From: Vitellaria paradoxa
Taxonomy: Eukaryota; Streptophyta; Magnoliopsida; Ericales; Sapotaceae
Direction of reading: 5' to 3'
Assembly (NCBI GenBank): GCA_019916065.1
Contig: CM034241.1
Span: forward strand, 4,967,062 to 5,031,061
DNA length: 64,000 nucleotides
The notes under the pieces are model-generated. The model searched no databases. It saw nothing but the letters and a program-made list of their open reading frames with translations, and had not been told where the DNA came from. The position numbers and the translations under genes were made by a program. Within the stretch, counting starts at the first letter, position 1; each line of letters starts with the position of its first letter. Positions 22,160 through 33,663 of the stretch are shown here, piece by piece.

Positions 22160-24505
22160 CTACAAGAACAATCCATCCTTCACAAGTTGCTCCAAAGAAG
22201 CTGCCACTTCTGATATAGTTGGCTGCTCACTGGGATTTTCCCTCGCAGCAACTTCTGCTATATCGGCAAGTTTAAGTAAAGGTTCAACATTTCTTGGAAG
22301 AGCCACATATCTATCAATGAGAGCAGCTGCCTTACCCATTCTAATAAGGGGCACAGCCCAGTCAACTATACTAGGGGGTGTGCAATCTCTGTCATAGGCT
22401 TTCCTCCCACTAAGAATCTCCAGCAGAACGATACCAAAGTTGCGAACATCATCTCTTACATCCACGTTAAGATCCCTCTCGTTTGGGGTAAGAAGCCCAA
22501 AATCTGCAATTCGTGCACCCCAGTCAGCATCCAAAAGAATATTTGAACTCTTAAAATCCCGATGAGCAATTGGGGGCACAACTTCTTTGTGAAGGTACTC
22601 AAGCCCCTTTGCAGCTTGCACTGCAATCTTCAGCCTGAGGCTCCAATTGAGTGGAGAAAGACCCCCATGTAAGTGGTCATAAAGCGTACCATGGGGCATG
22701 AACTCATAAACAAGCAATCTTTCCCCCATATCCGCACAATAACCCAACAAGTTTACAATATTTCCATGACGGACATTGCAAAGGATTTCCAACTCCATCT
22801 CAAATTCCCGTCTATTGGTGTGAATTATTGTGGCTGCATTCGCCCTCTTTACCGCCACCTGCCTACCATCTGCAAGGACAGCTTTGTAGACAAAACCGTA
22901 GCTTCCCCTGCCAAGCTCATTGAACTCCTTGAATCCGTTAGTGGCATCCTTCAATTCCGAAAGTCTGAAAACTTGAGCTATCCCAGGACACGGGGCTGTG
23001 GGAGCAGGGAGATGTGGATCAGCATTCGTTTCCTTTTCTAATTCTGGTTTTCTGATGCATGATGCAAATTGTTTCTTCCCTTCTTCGTTTTTGGTGGAAA
23101 TCACAAAGGGTAAGAGGCAATACCCAATTACTAACAATATAAGACCTGCAGCAGAAGATCCAATTATCAGCACTAATCTATGTAATTGATGGTCATGCTT
23201 CCGCTGCATTTCTGATGATGACTGAAGGTTACAAACATCCCAACAAGAACTGTTCTGGCAAAGAGAGCAAGGTGTGCAAACTCTATCTGCATTCTTACTA
23301 CAGGAACTAGAAAGGAAAAACCCTGCTGAACAATTGAATCCACAAGGTGAACAAATGTGTTGATCTTTTCGAGCGCACAAGCTTATTAGATCCAGTTCAT
23401 TGAGAATGCTCGCATTGAAAGCAAACTTCCCTTCGCCACAAGATCCAGTAGTACATAGACCTGGACTGCACAACTGTAATGGAGGATCATAATCCAGCTG
23501 GAAGGATGCATTATTAGCAAACCAGCAATCGAGTACCAAATCATCTTCCCTAATACCACATGTAATAAAATCGGCCGATGCAATTGAGTAAAACCCAGAA
23601 CCCTTAGGGATGGAGGAGGAGTTAAAGTGTCCCCAACACTCAACCCCATGGTTATCCTCACGAATCCCACAAAAATGTTCTGCACCAGCTGCCAATGACA
23701 CAAAACGAGTTCCAACCGGAGGATTAACAAATGAATCGCCATTACCCCAACACCTCACCTCTCCTGAAACTTCAGAAACACCACAAAGAGAGTCTATCCC
23801 TGAAGCCATGGCTAGAAAATTATCCGATACACTGGAAACTTCTAAACCAGCCGAGTTTGGCCCCCAGCAAACTAGGCCACCTTCTCTAACATTACCACAA
23901 CTAAACCCATCACCAGAAACAACCTTCTTGAAAACAAGTGCACTAATAGTGTGATCAAAGAACAGAGTACTCTGTTCTGCACTCCAACTATTATTCGATT
24001 TCCTAACAATATCCCAACAATCCACGGGACCAGAGTCGTTATCTGAATAATAAGATCTCCGAATAGCACAGACATGATTCTTACCGGCCGAGATATGAGA
24101 ATAAGCATTGGTTCCGAAAGTCTGAGGGACGAGATCCGTACTCGAACCGTTCGAGCACCAGCAATACGCCTGTGAGGTGTTCGCCAAAATGCCGCACATA
24201 AATTCGTTGCCGCCGGCGAGAGCCGCCATCGGGGGTATGACGGGAGACACCACAGATGGGTTCGGCAACGACGACGAAGAAGAAAAAGAAGAGGCGGTGG
24301 TGTTCTTCCCCCAGCAGATCACCGCTTGCTTGCCGCTGGCGTCGATGGCACAGAAGAAGCCGTCGTCGCCGAACGCGGCGGAGATGGGCCCCATCGATCC
24401 GAACCCAGATGCGAATCGGACGAAAGTGAGAAGAAACAAAGGCAAAAGGAGGAGAGGAGGGGATTGAGAGAAGAACACAGAAATGGTTCTGCGAGCAATG
24501 GTCAT
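22160..24505 (-). CDS. CCR2: CRINKLY4-related receptor-like kinase, CCR1/CCR2 type
   Basis: A single uninterrupted 781-codon frame. The first ATG in frame is at 24505; the open frame extends 54 codons further upstream but begins only with GTG there. Residues 1-34 form a signal peptide (run of Leu near 16-26). Residues 35-345 hold CRINKLY4-type propeller repeats with recurring ...C.W... motifs. Residues 346-426 are a cysteine-rich TNFR-like segment. One transmembrane helix lies near 444-470. The kinase domain follows: GRGSYG at 532-537, the ATP-site lysine in VAVK at 553, HRDFKSSN at 648-655, DFG at 668-670. After DFG the activation segment is shortened: there is no TLGYLDPEY block, and NERDLN runs almost at once into the NFGIVLLEILSGRK part. 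From memory, Arabidopsis AtCRR1/2 (CCR1/CCR2) share this deletion in subdomain VIII and are catalytically dead. The length also fits that pair. Likely a plasma-membrane signalling partner working with an active kinase. Confidence 0.9.
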   Translation of the reverse strand: MTIARRTISVFFSQSPPLLLLPLFLLTFVRFASGFGSMGPISAAFGDDGFFCAIDASGKQAVICWGKNTTASSFSSSSSLPNPSVVSPVIPPMAALAGGNEFMCGILANTSQAYCWCSNGSSTDLVPQTFGTNAYSHISAGKNHVCAIRRSYYSDNDSGPVDCWDIVRKSNNSWSAEQSTLFFDHTISALVFKKVVSGDGFSCGNVREGGLVCWGPNSAGLEVSSVSDNFLAMASGIDSLCGVSEVSGEVRCWGNGDSFVNPPVGTRFVSLAAGAEHFCGIREDNHGVECWGHFNSSSIPKGSGFYSIASADFITCGIREDDLVLDCWFANNASFQLDYDPPLQLCSPGLCTTGSCGEGKFAFNASILNELDLISLCARKDQHICSPCGFNCSAGFFLSSSCSKNADRVCTPCSLCQNSSCWDVCNLQSSSEMQRKHDHQLHRLVLIIGSSAAGLILLVIGYCLLPFVISTKNEEGKKQFASCIRKPELEKETNADPHLPAPTAPCPGIAQVFRLSELKDATNGFKEFNELGRGSYGFVYKAVLADGRQVAVKRANAATIIHTNRREFEMELEILCNVRHGNIVNLLGYCADMGERLLVYEFMPHGTLYDHLHGGLSPLNWSLRLKIAVQAAKGLEYLHKEVVPPIAHRDFKSSNILLDADWGARIADFGLLTPNERDLNVDVRDDVRNFGIVLLEILSGRKAYDRDCTPPSIVDWAVPLIRMGKAAALIDRYVALPRNVEPLLKLADIAEVAARENPSEQPTISEVAASLEQLVKDGLFL

Positions 24506-24818
24506 GGTCTGGGTAGTTGGACGTGGCGGGTTCGAATCAGCAGCAGGACAGTCATGGAGTGAGGAAAAGATAGCAGTTGCTGCTGTGGGTGTTTGTGCTC
24601 TGCTTTGACGAAGTTGGAGAGTTGTTGAAGGTGTTGGGGAGTGAACGTGGGTGTCGCTATTTTTCACAGTTTTGTTTTGGACCGTTAGAAACCTGGAAGT
24701 ACTGAGCTCAGGTAGTTACTCCCGCTGTAATTGCTGACACAGTTGGATTTGTTTTGCACAAATGGAAGTCCTCCAAATATTTACTCTGTCAGATTTGGGT
24801 TCCTTTTGGACGAGTCTT

Positions 24819-25290
24819 TCAGCTAATCAGGTTTATTTACTTACTTATTTATTTATTTATTTATTTTGATAGAAATGATCAAAATTACACCTGCAGCGTT
24901 GACGCATTAGTTGGTGGATTTACTCCCTAATGGTTCGCTAATTTAAATATCCTCTGAATATGGTAAAAATGATTGGTAGGTTTACTCTCCACACAACTGT
25001 CACTAATTTAAATTTACTTTAAATATAATAAAATTAGAATTTTTCAGCTAATCAAGTTTATTTACTTATTTATTTATTTATTTATTTTGGTAGAAATGAT
25101 CAAAATTACACCTGCAGCGCTAATGCATTAGTTGGTGGATTTACTCCCTATACAAACGGTTCGCTAGTTTAAATATCCTCTACGTATAGTAAAAATAATT
25201 GATGGGTTTGATTTCCACACAACTATCACTAATTCAAATCTACCTTAAATATAATAAAAATGATTGGTGAATTTACTCTTCACATAACTG
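24819..25290. repeat. tandem repeat upstream of the CCR gene
   Basis: Two copies of a ~225 bp unit start at about 24820 and 25045, with a partial third to about 25290. Each holds a TTTATTTATTTATTTA run, then AGAAATGATCAAAATTACAC, CTGCAGCG, and two subrepeats of the type TTGGTGGATTTACTCCCT / TTGGTAGGTTTACTCTCC. The array begins about 310 bp upstream of the CCR start codon, in its promoter region. Confidence 0.8.
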
Positions 25291-28200
25291 ATCACGAATC
25301 CACTCTAAATATGATAAAAAATTGAGTATGCTAGCTCGTAAGCTTTGTTATACTTTTTCAATTTCCAAAAAAAAAATCAAAATTACTCCTTTATATTTTA
25401 AATTATAAAAAACAAAAATATCGGATAAACAAATAGTTAAAAAAAAAAGTTAGCTATTAAAAATTTTTTTTTCAAAAAAAAAAAAAACTAATTCTTTCGT
25501 AATCAACTAATAACTAATTAAAAAAAAAGGAAAGAAAAAAGAAAAAAATTGTTACCAAACCAGGCATTATTTTTTAAGCACCACCCCATGGTCAATAACC
25601 AAAACAAGACAAACAACATAACAGCCAGCTCGTACTTACAATTGTATATTAATTTAGGTTACTTGACTTCAATAGCAATGACTGTAATAAAATTTTCAAT
25701 TCTTTATTCAAGCACAGTGGCTTTGAAAAAGAAGGGGGGGGGGGGTTAGGTTATATGATCCACAAAAAGAATGTCAAAAATATGTCGATTATTATTTTAA
25801 ATAAAAGCACTCATTAAATATACTAATTACAAAAATTATCATTATTATATTATTACAATAATTTTTTCTGTAATATAAACCTGTAATATAGTAACTTTAA
25901 AAAAAAAAAAAAAAAGAAAGTCATCTTGAACACATTTGTCATTGTAAATATATTCGTCTATCTTCCCAGAATTAAAATCTGGCTAGCAATAATTGTTTGC
26001 ATTTCATGTTCTAATTAGTAGGGCTGCATTTGGGACAACTAGAGAAGTTTATTTTATTTATTTATTTATTTTTGTTTCATGTGATTTTTTAATTAAAATT
26101 TAGTATCATTTAAATATGTTATTTACATTCACATAAAAATTATAAAAATATTTCAAAATAGAAAAAATTGGTGCCAAATTGAGCCTAAGACTTTTCTTAT
26201 AATTCTTTTTAAAATTTTTATAATTATTTTGAAATCATTATTTGTTGACCAAAATATATAGATATTGATTTATATTTGCATTCAGAAGAAACAAAGAAAA
26301 AAATTCTTTTCTTTTTCTCATTGCAGCTGACTATTAAAAAGTTAACTTTTTGTATTTGAGAAATAAAAAAATAAATTGACTTTTTAGTAGCTGATTTTTT
26401 AACTTTTTGTTATTTAAATATTTTTATCTTTCAATATTTAAAAAAAATATAAAATATAAAAGGATAAGTTCGATTATTTAAAAAAAATCAAAAAATTAAT
26501 CACTGATAGATAGAGCTACTAGTTATTTTGCCAAATGTAGCGTAATTAATCAAACGATGTAGTCATTTCCCTCACTAATGTGAGATCTAAAACAAAGTAA
26601 TTGTTGAACTGGGATTGTTCCTGCCGTGTAGAAGGGTAATTGTGTGCGAGGAAGAGAGATCATCAAACTCCATTGACTCAACCTCGAGAAGCAAAGAGAG
26701 ATGAAACCAAAAACCAAAAGTGACAAATTAACAGAGCACTATACATAAGAGAAAGGGACAATACTGCAAATTGGCCACTGCTGCCGGCAGTCCTAGAAAT
26801 TCCAAAAACAAAAAGGCTTCCAACTTAGGATCCGGATGCTTCACATGCTCGCTTGATTCTCTCTCTCTCTCTCTCTCTCTCTACACATTCAATTATATTC
26901 GTTTGTACTTTGGTCAAATGATTTACATTGATCCACAACCCCTCTTCTGTTCTTCAGTCAAACATATAAAATAATAAGGTCACTCCAAACCTAGCACAAA
27001 AATGAATCTCTTGGGTTGAATGCTGTAATTCAGTGGACCATGTGCCTAATGTGAAGGGGCTCGTCTCATTATACAAGGGCGGGCTCCAGCCTCATGTCCC
27101 CAATAAGAAAGTTCATTGTATTTGCAATTTTAGGGCAACCCCACCATGCCGTTAGGAATGATCATCGAAAAAAGGAAGGTTTGCATAAAAAAAAAAAAAA
27201 GTTACCAGTTGGATAATATTGTGATCGGAATCATTAGATTAAAAATTAAACGGTCCAATCTAATGATTTTCAATTACAATGTCATTGAATTAACATAGTT
27301 TTACTTTGTTAGTCTCTAAATCTATAATGATCGTGTATATATGAATGAATCTCGCTTTTAATTATGATATGTTAAGTAATTTATCTCTATTTACTCCCAT
27401 TTCATTTTGCCATGAGTATTCCACTTATGTATAAATTAATTATTAATACAAAAATAATATATAAATTAACAAAATAATAAAACACATAATATTTTACCTT
27501 CTCCAACATATAAAAATAACTAGTAAAGATGTTTTTGTAATTCTAAATTTAATCAGATTAAGTTAAAAAAATTTTGTGTGCATTTGAAGTATTAAATTTG
27601 TCCAAAAATCAATAACTTATTGTAATTCTTTTTTTAATTTTCTTCAACTTTTTCCACACCAAAGGCCAGTTTGGAGTACTTAATTTAGCTAAAAATCTTT
27701 AATTTTTTTCTAGCTTTCTTTGCACTAAAAATCTACGAATTATTTCAAAAATCTTCAACTTTTTTCAACTTTTCCACACTAAAAATCTCTTACTTTTATC
27801 AATTTTTATCAACTTTCTCTAATTTTTATCAACTTTTTTCAACTTTAATCAGTTTTTATAACTTTTATCAAAATTTTCATACTTTTTGAGGAATATACCA
27901 AACACCCAACAATCTAAAATTTACTTACTTTTTATTTTCTTAACTAAAATTTGACACTTCAAACAGGTACCAAAAAATTTCAATTTTTAATCTTTTTTTT
28001 CTAATTTTTATCAATTTTTTCTACTTTTATTAAATTTTTCACAATTTTGAAAAACACACTAAGCACACAATAATTTATGATTTACTTACTTTTTATTTTT
28101 TTCTAAAAATTTAGCATTTCAAACAAGCTATTCACGGTAATTTTACGTACATCCACCTATAACCCTATCGAGTTTAATTTTTTTTTTCTTACCCTTACCC

Positions 28201-28559
28201 CTACTCACGAGGGATGAAATTGAACCAATCGAGTTGTCCACTTTACCCTTACCAGTCACATTCTCTAAGCTAATTAAGCTGCCAGGTTGATGAAAGAAAA
28301 AAGAAAATGCAAGTGGATTGTATTGGTGGTACGTAGGGGAGACCAGAATATAGGTGGGATACATGAAGATCATTTGCTGGTGCCCACTTGCTCTGGAGGA
28401 TGAGTCATCCTGCATGTGATCTGTTTTTGGTTTCAGAAATGAGTTTTTAAATTTATCCTTTCTTTTTGTTGACTTTGGTCTTCATCAAAACAAAAAATTT
28501 ATCCTCTCTTTTTTTTTTTGTTTAAAGTAAGATAATTTAGATAATTTAGATTAATAGGA
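25291..28559. other. AT-rich spacer with MITE debris
   Basis: No gene is recognised. A G run lies at 25735-25746, a TC repeat at 26861-26881, and A/T runs are frequent. Positions 26325-26545 resemble MITE family 3 (see 28751-29010) in the tract around TTTTTAACTTTTTGTT. Positions 27670-28130 contain a TIR element. Positions 28140-28430 are less AT-rich but carry no convincing exon. Confidence 0.5.
27670..28130. mobile_element. AT-rich TIR element(s), possibly nested
   Basis: The left end reads TTTGGAGTACTTAATTTAGC. A matching inverted end AAAATTTGACACTTCAAACA lies near 27965 and a second right end, AAAATTTAGCATTTCAAACA, near 28125. The core is built from repeated ATCAACTTTT words. The layout suggests one element with a second copy of its right half attached. 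Confidence 0.45.
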
Positions 28560-30640
28560 GAATATTACAAGTGTTTAAGGAACATGCCCCCAATTTCAAA
28601 CATAAATCTCTATTATCAAAAGTACATTTAGTTTTAAGTTTTTGTATTGCACGGACTCGGACTTCATGCTTTATAGTTGTGATTATACTACTACATGAAG
28701 AAGTAATTCCTCTAAATATTCGGGCATTCCTTTCCAGCCAGATGTTATAAGGTTTGGTTTGAGAAGGAAAAAATGCGACTTTTTTTTAGCTATCTAGCTA
28801 AAAAAAAAAAGTCACATTTTTGTGTTTGGGAAAGGAAAAAAAATGTAACATTTTTTAGGTAGTTTTTTAGTTTTTGTTAATTTGACATTTTGGTCCTTAA
28901 ACGTTTAGAAGAAGATTAAAATATAAAAGGATAAATTTGATCATTTTACAAATAAATAAATAAATCAATTAACCCATAAGCTAATTAGTCGAAGTTTCTC
29001 AAACGATGCCTAAATGACCACAGATCAAGCAAGCTTGCATATGCCATTTGCAAAAATTTTCTTACTAAATTTACCTAAGGCCCTTGAATCTCTTCTTCCC
29101 AGCATTTCCTCTGGCATTGAATGTTACATAGTTGGCATATTGAGCTCCATATTTCATTAGAGTAAGGGCAGGAGAAGAACAAGTGGTTCACTGTTTCATT
29201 ATCACTATCACATAAAACACACTTCTGGTGATTTGCAATGCCCCATTTTGAAAGTCTATCTAGAGTGTTAAGTCTTTTTTGGATAGCCAACCATGAAATG
29301 AAGCTATGACATAGGATGCAGCTTGGGAACCATATGATCTTGTGCCAGTGAACTACAGGCTTGGCTTCTCTTGGAACAGACCAAGTAGCTGTAACCAAGT
29401 AAGTGTTGTTGCTTGTTATAATCCAAATGAATTTGTCATCATTCCTGCTGTTTGGTGAGTAGTCTGGTAGATGTGCAGTGATCTCCATTAACTCCCAGGT
29501 GGTAGGAAAGGGCCAAGACCAAGCACCATTAGAAACAACTGCAGAAACTTTGGCATTTAATGGGATACCTACATCATCGGGTAGTCCTAGGCCATACATA
29601 GGAACAAGAGGACCAAGGGGATGCCAGTTGTCAAACCATAAGGAAGCTACACTGCCTTTGCCAATGTCGTATTTGGAGAATCGAATTGCTATGTCCCTGA
29701 GGTTGAGTAATTTTCTCCAGGTCCAAGAGCAGTCTTAAGGGGTCTTTATTTGCCAAAAGTCCTTGCCTTTCATTAGCTGCTTCCTACACCATAAGAACCA
29801 TAATGATTGTTTGTTTGAATAGAGATTCCATATGTGCTTGAGCATAGCAGCTTTGTTCCATTCATCAATCTTCTTAATTCCAAGGCCACCCTCTTTTTTT
29901 AGCCTATAAATAGTCTCCTAAGAAAGATTACTGTCATATGGCTTTAGTTCAGTACCAAACCAGAGGAAACGTCTTAGTGTTTCTCAAGGGTTGTGCAAAT
30001 CTTCTTAGGCAAGATGAACTGCAAGTACCAATATATTTGAATACTAAACAGGACAATCTTGATAAGTTACACTCTATCAGTATAAGATAAGGTTTTACTT
30101 GACTAAATCTTCACTCTTTGCAACATTTTATCTATGAGTCCAGAGCAATCAGCAGATTTCAATTTTGTAGAGATCAATGGCACTTCCAAATATCTTACTA
30201 GTAGTTCCCCCAACTGGAACCCAAGGATAGAGCAAAGGTGTAGCTTTCCATCTTCATTAAGCCCACCAATAAATACCTTGCTCTTTGAATTGTTTGGTAG
30301 AAGTCCCGAGAATTTATGAAATTCCATGAGTGTATGCTTGATAATAAGGAATGAAGGCTCATCAAGTGTACAAAAGATAAACAAGTCATCAGCAAAGCAA
30401 AGATAGCTTACAATAGGATCTTTGCATGTAGGGTGGTTAGTGAATTTACCTTCATACCTTCATTAATGTGTTAAGCAAAGAGCCTAAAGAAAAATTCCAT
30501 TACAAAGATAAATAAATAGGGGGATGTCGGGTCACCTTATCTTAATCCTTTGCCACCTTTGAAATAACCTTCAAGTGAAACATTAACAGAAATGGAGAAG
30601 CTCGGGAAGTAATGCAGGCCTCAATCTAGCTCCTGACGTT
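28560..30640 (-). pseudogene. L1-type LINE relic: reverse transcriptase and zf-RVT region
   Basis: Minus-strand conceptual translation gives, in order: a reverse transcriptase piece with GGKGLR/GDPTSPYLF (about 30.5-30.6 kb); the catalytic box CFADDLFIFC (about 30.37-30.41 kb); the RT thumb region (30103-30384); a W.DNWHPLGPL segment; a zf-RVT zinc-binding motif with CVLC and a downstream H and C near 29.16-29.22 kb; then after the MITE the C-terminal segments YNIWLERNARIF and DNRDLCLK (28.57-28.75 kb). Several stops and frameshifts break it, for example a stop at about 29736. The 5' part, including the endonuclease, is missing or beyond recognition. Non-functional copy of an autonomous plant LINE. 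Confidence 0.85.
28748..29013. mobile_element. PIF/Harbinger-type MITE inserted in the LINE, TSD TAA
   Basis: A 260 bp insert (28751-29010) lies between LINE coding segments. It is flanked by TAA at 28748-28750 and 29011-29013. Terminal inverted repeats: GGTTTGGTTTGAGAA on the left, GGCATCGTTTGAGAA as the reverse complement of the right. A 3 bp TAA target and short TIRs fit Tourist-like MITEs. Related cores lie at 26.33-26.54 kb and 52.48-52.86 kb (MITE family 3). Confidence 0.75.
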
Positions 30641-30784
30641 TATTGATAATTCCAAAGCTTGGATGGTTAAAACCTGGTGGTAAAAGGTTAGCTCCTGCAT
30701 ATACACCGTGTGGAATTACACTTGTCTACTTTGCAGGTGACTTGAGGTTATAATCTTGTAGTGGTGGGCTAGAAAAATTATGGT

Positions 30785-31950
30785 GGACCTTTAGTAATGG
30801 CTGAGAGCTGGGAATCGCAGCATTTTCTTTGAAACATCAAGATCCTCATTAAATGCACCAACATTAGCACCCTTCAGATTTCTTGTTTCCAATAGATTGC
30901 TAGACAATGGAATTTCAACACTTTTGTTGTCTTCAAATACAGGTACTACAGAAAGGACCTGAGCTTCATCATTTTCTTCTTTGCAATTGACGAAAGACAC
31001 CTCCTGAGTTGCAACATTGGCTTCACACTGCTGTTCATAGGCGAATCCAAGATTTTCACCAAATGGGACACCGAGTATGTTCAAGAAAAGGATAACGAGT
31101 TATGTCAAAATTGTAGAGGAGAAATAATATTATTTTTTAAGAATATATAAAATTATTATTAGATATTAAATCAGTAAATATATTTTTCACAATTTAATAG
31201 TTCAACTTATCTTTTAATAGAACTTGAGATTTAATAAGAATGTCACTCATCACTAAAAATATAAAATTATAATTTAGTTATTTATAAGATTTCTTATGTT
31301 ATATTTTTTAATGTTATGCACAAAAATATTCAATAGTTTAGTAAGAGAATTCATTTTGTTTTATAAAAAATACTTGGATTCGATTTTTGTATGTTCCTTT
31401 TATATTAAAAAATTTTGAGTTAATTTTAATTTTTTAATAAAGTCAAAATACTCTAATTTTGAATTAATTTTATTTTTTAATAAAATTAAAATACAAAGAA
31501 TATTTTGATAATTTGATGTCTAAAATCAAGGGTCGCTTCCCCTCATAGGTCCCGCTATGACAGCAATTGCTTTGCGTAGGTTGAATTGTAGCAATACTAG
31601 TTGAACCAGAGTCCTTCATTTTTAGGATTTTAGCCCGTAAACTTTCAATGCTACGACATGAATCTGTAAGAGAGCTCCTTTTAATAGGAGAAGATGGCAG
31701 CGACTTAACTTTTACTAACGACACATCCTTCCCTCACAGATTGAAAGAAATAGAGGTTCAAATAGAATTAGATGAAACCTTAGTGGAAGTTTCATCCGAC
31801 CCTATACCAGCCTTGATGAATGTCAAGAGAGCAAGAAAGATTATAGATTGCTTAGGACGATTAGATGAAGCGAAAACATCAGCCATGAATTTAGAGAGAG
31901 AAAGTAGAGAGAGAAGCTTTCATTTTACCAATTAATTCATCATATGTGTA
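30785..31950 (-). pseudogene. possible 5' remnants of the same LINE
   Basis: On the minus strand, 31084 down to 30791 is open (97 codons, ending KMLRFPALSHY). Near 31900 an ATG after a CT-rich leader opens a frame beginning MADVFASSNRPKQS; further fragments continue to 31470. Order and orientation relative to the reverse transcriptase piece would suit the leader and N-terminal region of the LINE, but no diagnostic domain is visible. Positions 31085-31470 are unrelated AT-rich DNA. It could equally be host gene debris. Confidence 0.25.
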
Positions 31951-33663
31951 AATTTATCTTAGATTTTCCCGACTTATAGATTTGTTAGATGAGGAAAAAA
32001 TAAGAAAATATATCTCATTGGATAGCTGCGAAGGGCTCGGAAAGGTTAAGAGATTAAGAGGGCATTTAAAGGCACAAATTTAATAATTTTTGACATTTTT
32101 TACCAAAAATTGCTAGTTGTTGTTTAGATGTGTTTGGTAAAATAAATAATAATTTTTATTACGTTTCAACAACTTTTTATAATTTTTGGGTATTTGGTAA
32201 AATTTTTGATAACATTTTGATAATTTTTAGTAACTTTTGGTAATTTTTAACAACTTTCAGTAAATTTTAATAATTTTTAGTAACTTTTGAATTGAGAAGT
32301 TATTGTAGCAGAGTAGAAAAGTGGTAAAAATTGATGATTTGCCAAATGCTTAAAAATAAAAAATTAATAATTTTTTACTAAAAATTCTGTTGTCAAACAC
32401 CCCTAGATAGTTAAGGGTATTTTGGTCTTCGGATGCTCCTTAGAATCACTTAAAAATGTTAAAAAAATGATGTCACACTTTTAATGTCGGTTCAATAACG
32501 CTAAAATTGAAATTGTTGAATTAAAATTTAACAATTCAAATGTATTTATACTTTTTTAATTATAAAAAAAACATGAATGCATCTGCAACAATGAATTTTA
32601 ATTCAACAGCTCCTAATCTCAAGTTTCGAAACTGACATTAAAAGCAATGTCAGCCTTCTCAAATCCAATTTGAAGGCTATTTCAACGAGGGAAAAAAGTA
32701 CAGTTTTGCATTTTTTTTTATACGAGATATTTTAGTTGATAATTGAGTGTTTGTTAAATTTGTAGAAAGAAAATTAGGGAAAGTAAAAGTTAAAAAAATT
32801 TTAGAGAAAATTGATTAAAAAATTAAAAAAATAGTAAAAATTAAATTTGCGTTTGATGAAAAGGGTTGGAAATTTTGATAAAAATTTATTTATATTTTGA
32901 GTTTTTGTTGGTGAGGCAAACGCCACCTTACTTTCCAACCGTGGATATAATAGTCTGAAAGCTCCTCTACAGGTTGGACAAAAAGCTTCTAGGTCCATGT
33001 CAAAGTGGAGTTTGTGTTAATTTGCATGGTTACCCAAAACAATCACTTCCCCACGACCAAACGGTAAACTTGGAGGTTAGTCCAAGCGGTCAAAATTTTG
33101 ATGTGTTTGCGGTGAGATTAAAAATCAAAATAGTAAATGTTAAATGAATAATTGCTAACTTTTACTTCTATAACTTTTTCCTCCTCTCACAGCACTCTTC
33201 AAATTTTAATATTTAACCCCAAATCAATTTAAAATTTAAAAATGTATATAATATGATTAAAAAGGATGAAGTTTTATCATGTGTAATACTATATAATTAA
33301 TTAAAAAATGCATTTTTTTATTTCATATCTGTATCTTATTTTCTTTGTATTTTACTGTGGTGACAGTATTATCATCAATCTCATTTAATTTAATTTAATT
33401 TAATTTATAAATTTAAAGAAAACATGAGTGCAAGAAAAACATTAAGAGTCAACATAAATGAAAAATATCATAATCTTAAGAAGCACAATAATAGGATATG
33501 AGACGACATTTCCACCAAAAAAAAAAAAAAAAATTATGGCAAGAAGAGAGATATGATAAAACAGCCCTCTCATTCAGGCAACCTTCTTAATCAGTGGTGT
33601 CAAGCTTGCTGGGTGAAACCGACCTCAGGAGGGATTGCAGATATTGAAGTGTGTGTGTATATA
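31951..33663. other. spacer with a probable AT-rich TIR element
   Basis: Positions about 32070-32405 look like a TIR element with inverted ends (TTTAGATGTGTTTGGTAAAA near 32142 versus ACTAAAAATTCTGTTGTCAA near 32380 in reverse). Positions 32900-33070 and 33535-33650 are less AT-rich but hold no recognisable gene. A TG/TA microsatellite begins at about 33647 and is interrupted by the Helitron. Confidence 0.45.

Noticed and set aside
24506..24667. Upstream extension of the CCR reading frame by 54 codons
   Set aside because: The extension begins with GTG and contains no ATG. The first ATG at 24505 is followed at once by a good signal peptide and gives the family's usual length.
31648..31935. 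Plus-strand frame of 95 codons
   Set aside because: It is antisense to possible LINE 5' remnants, and nothing upstream or downstream supports a gene.
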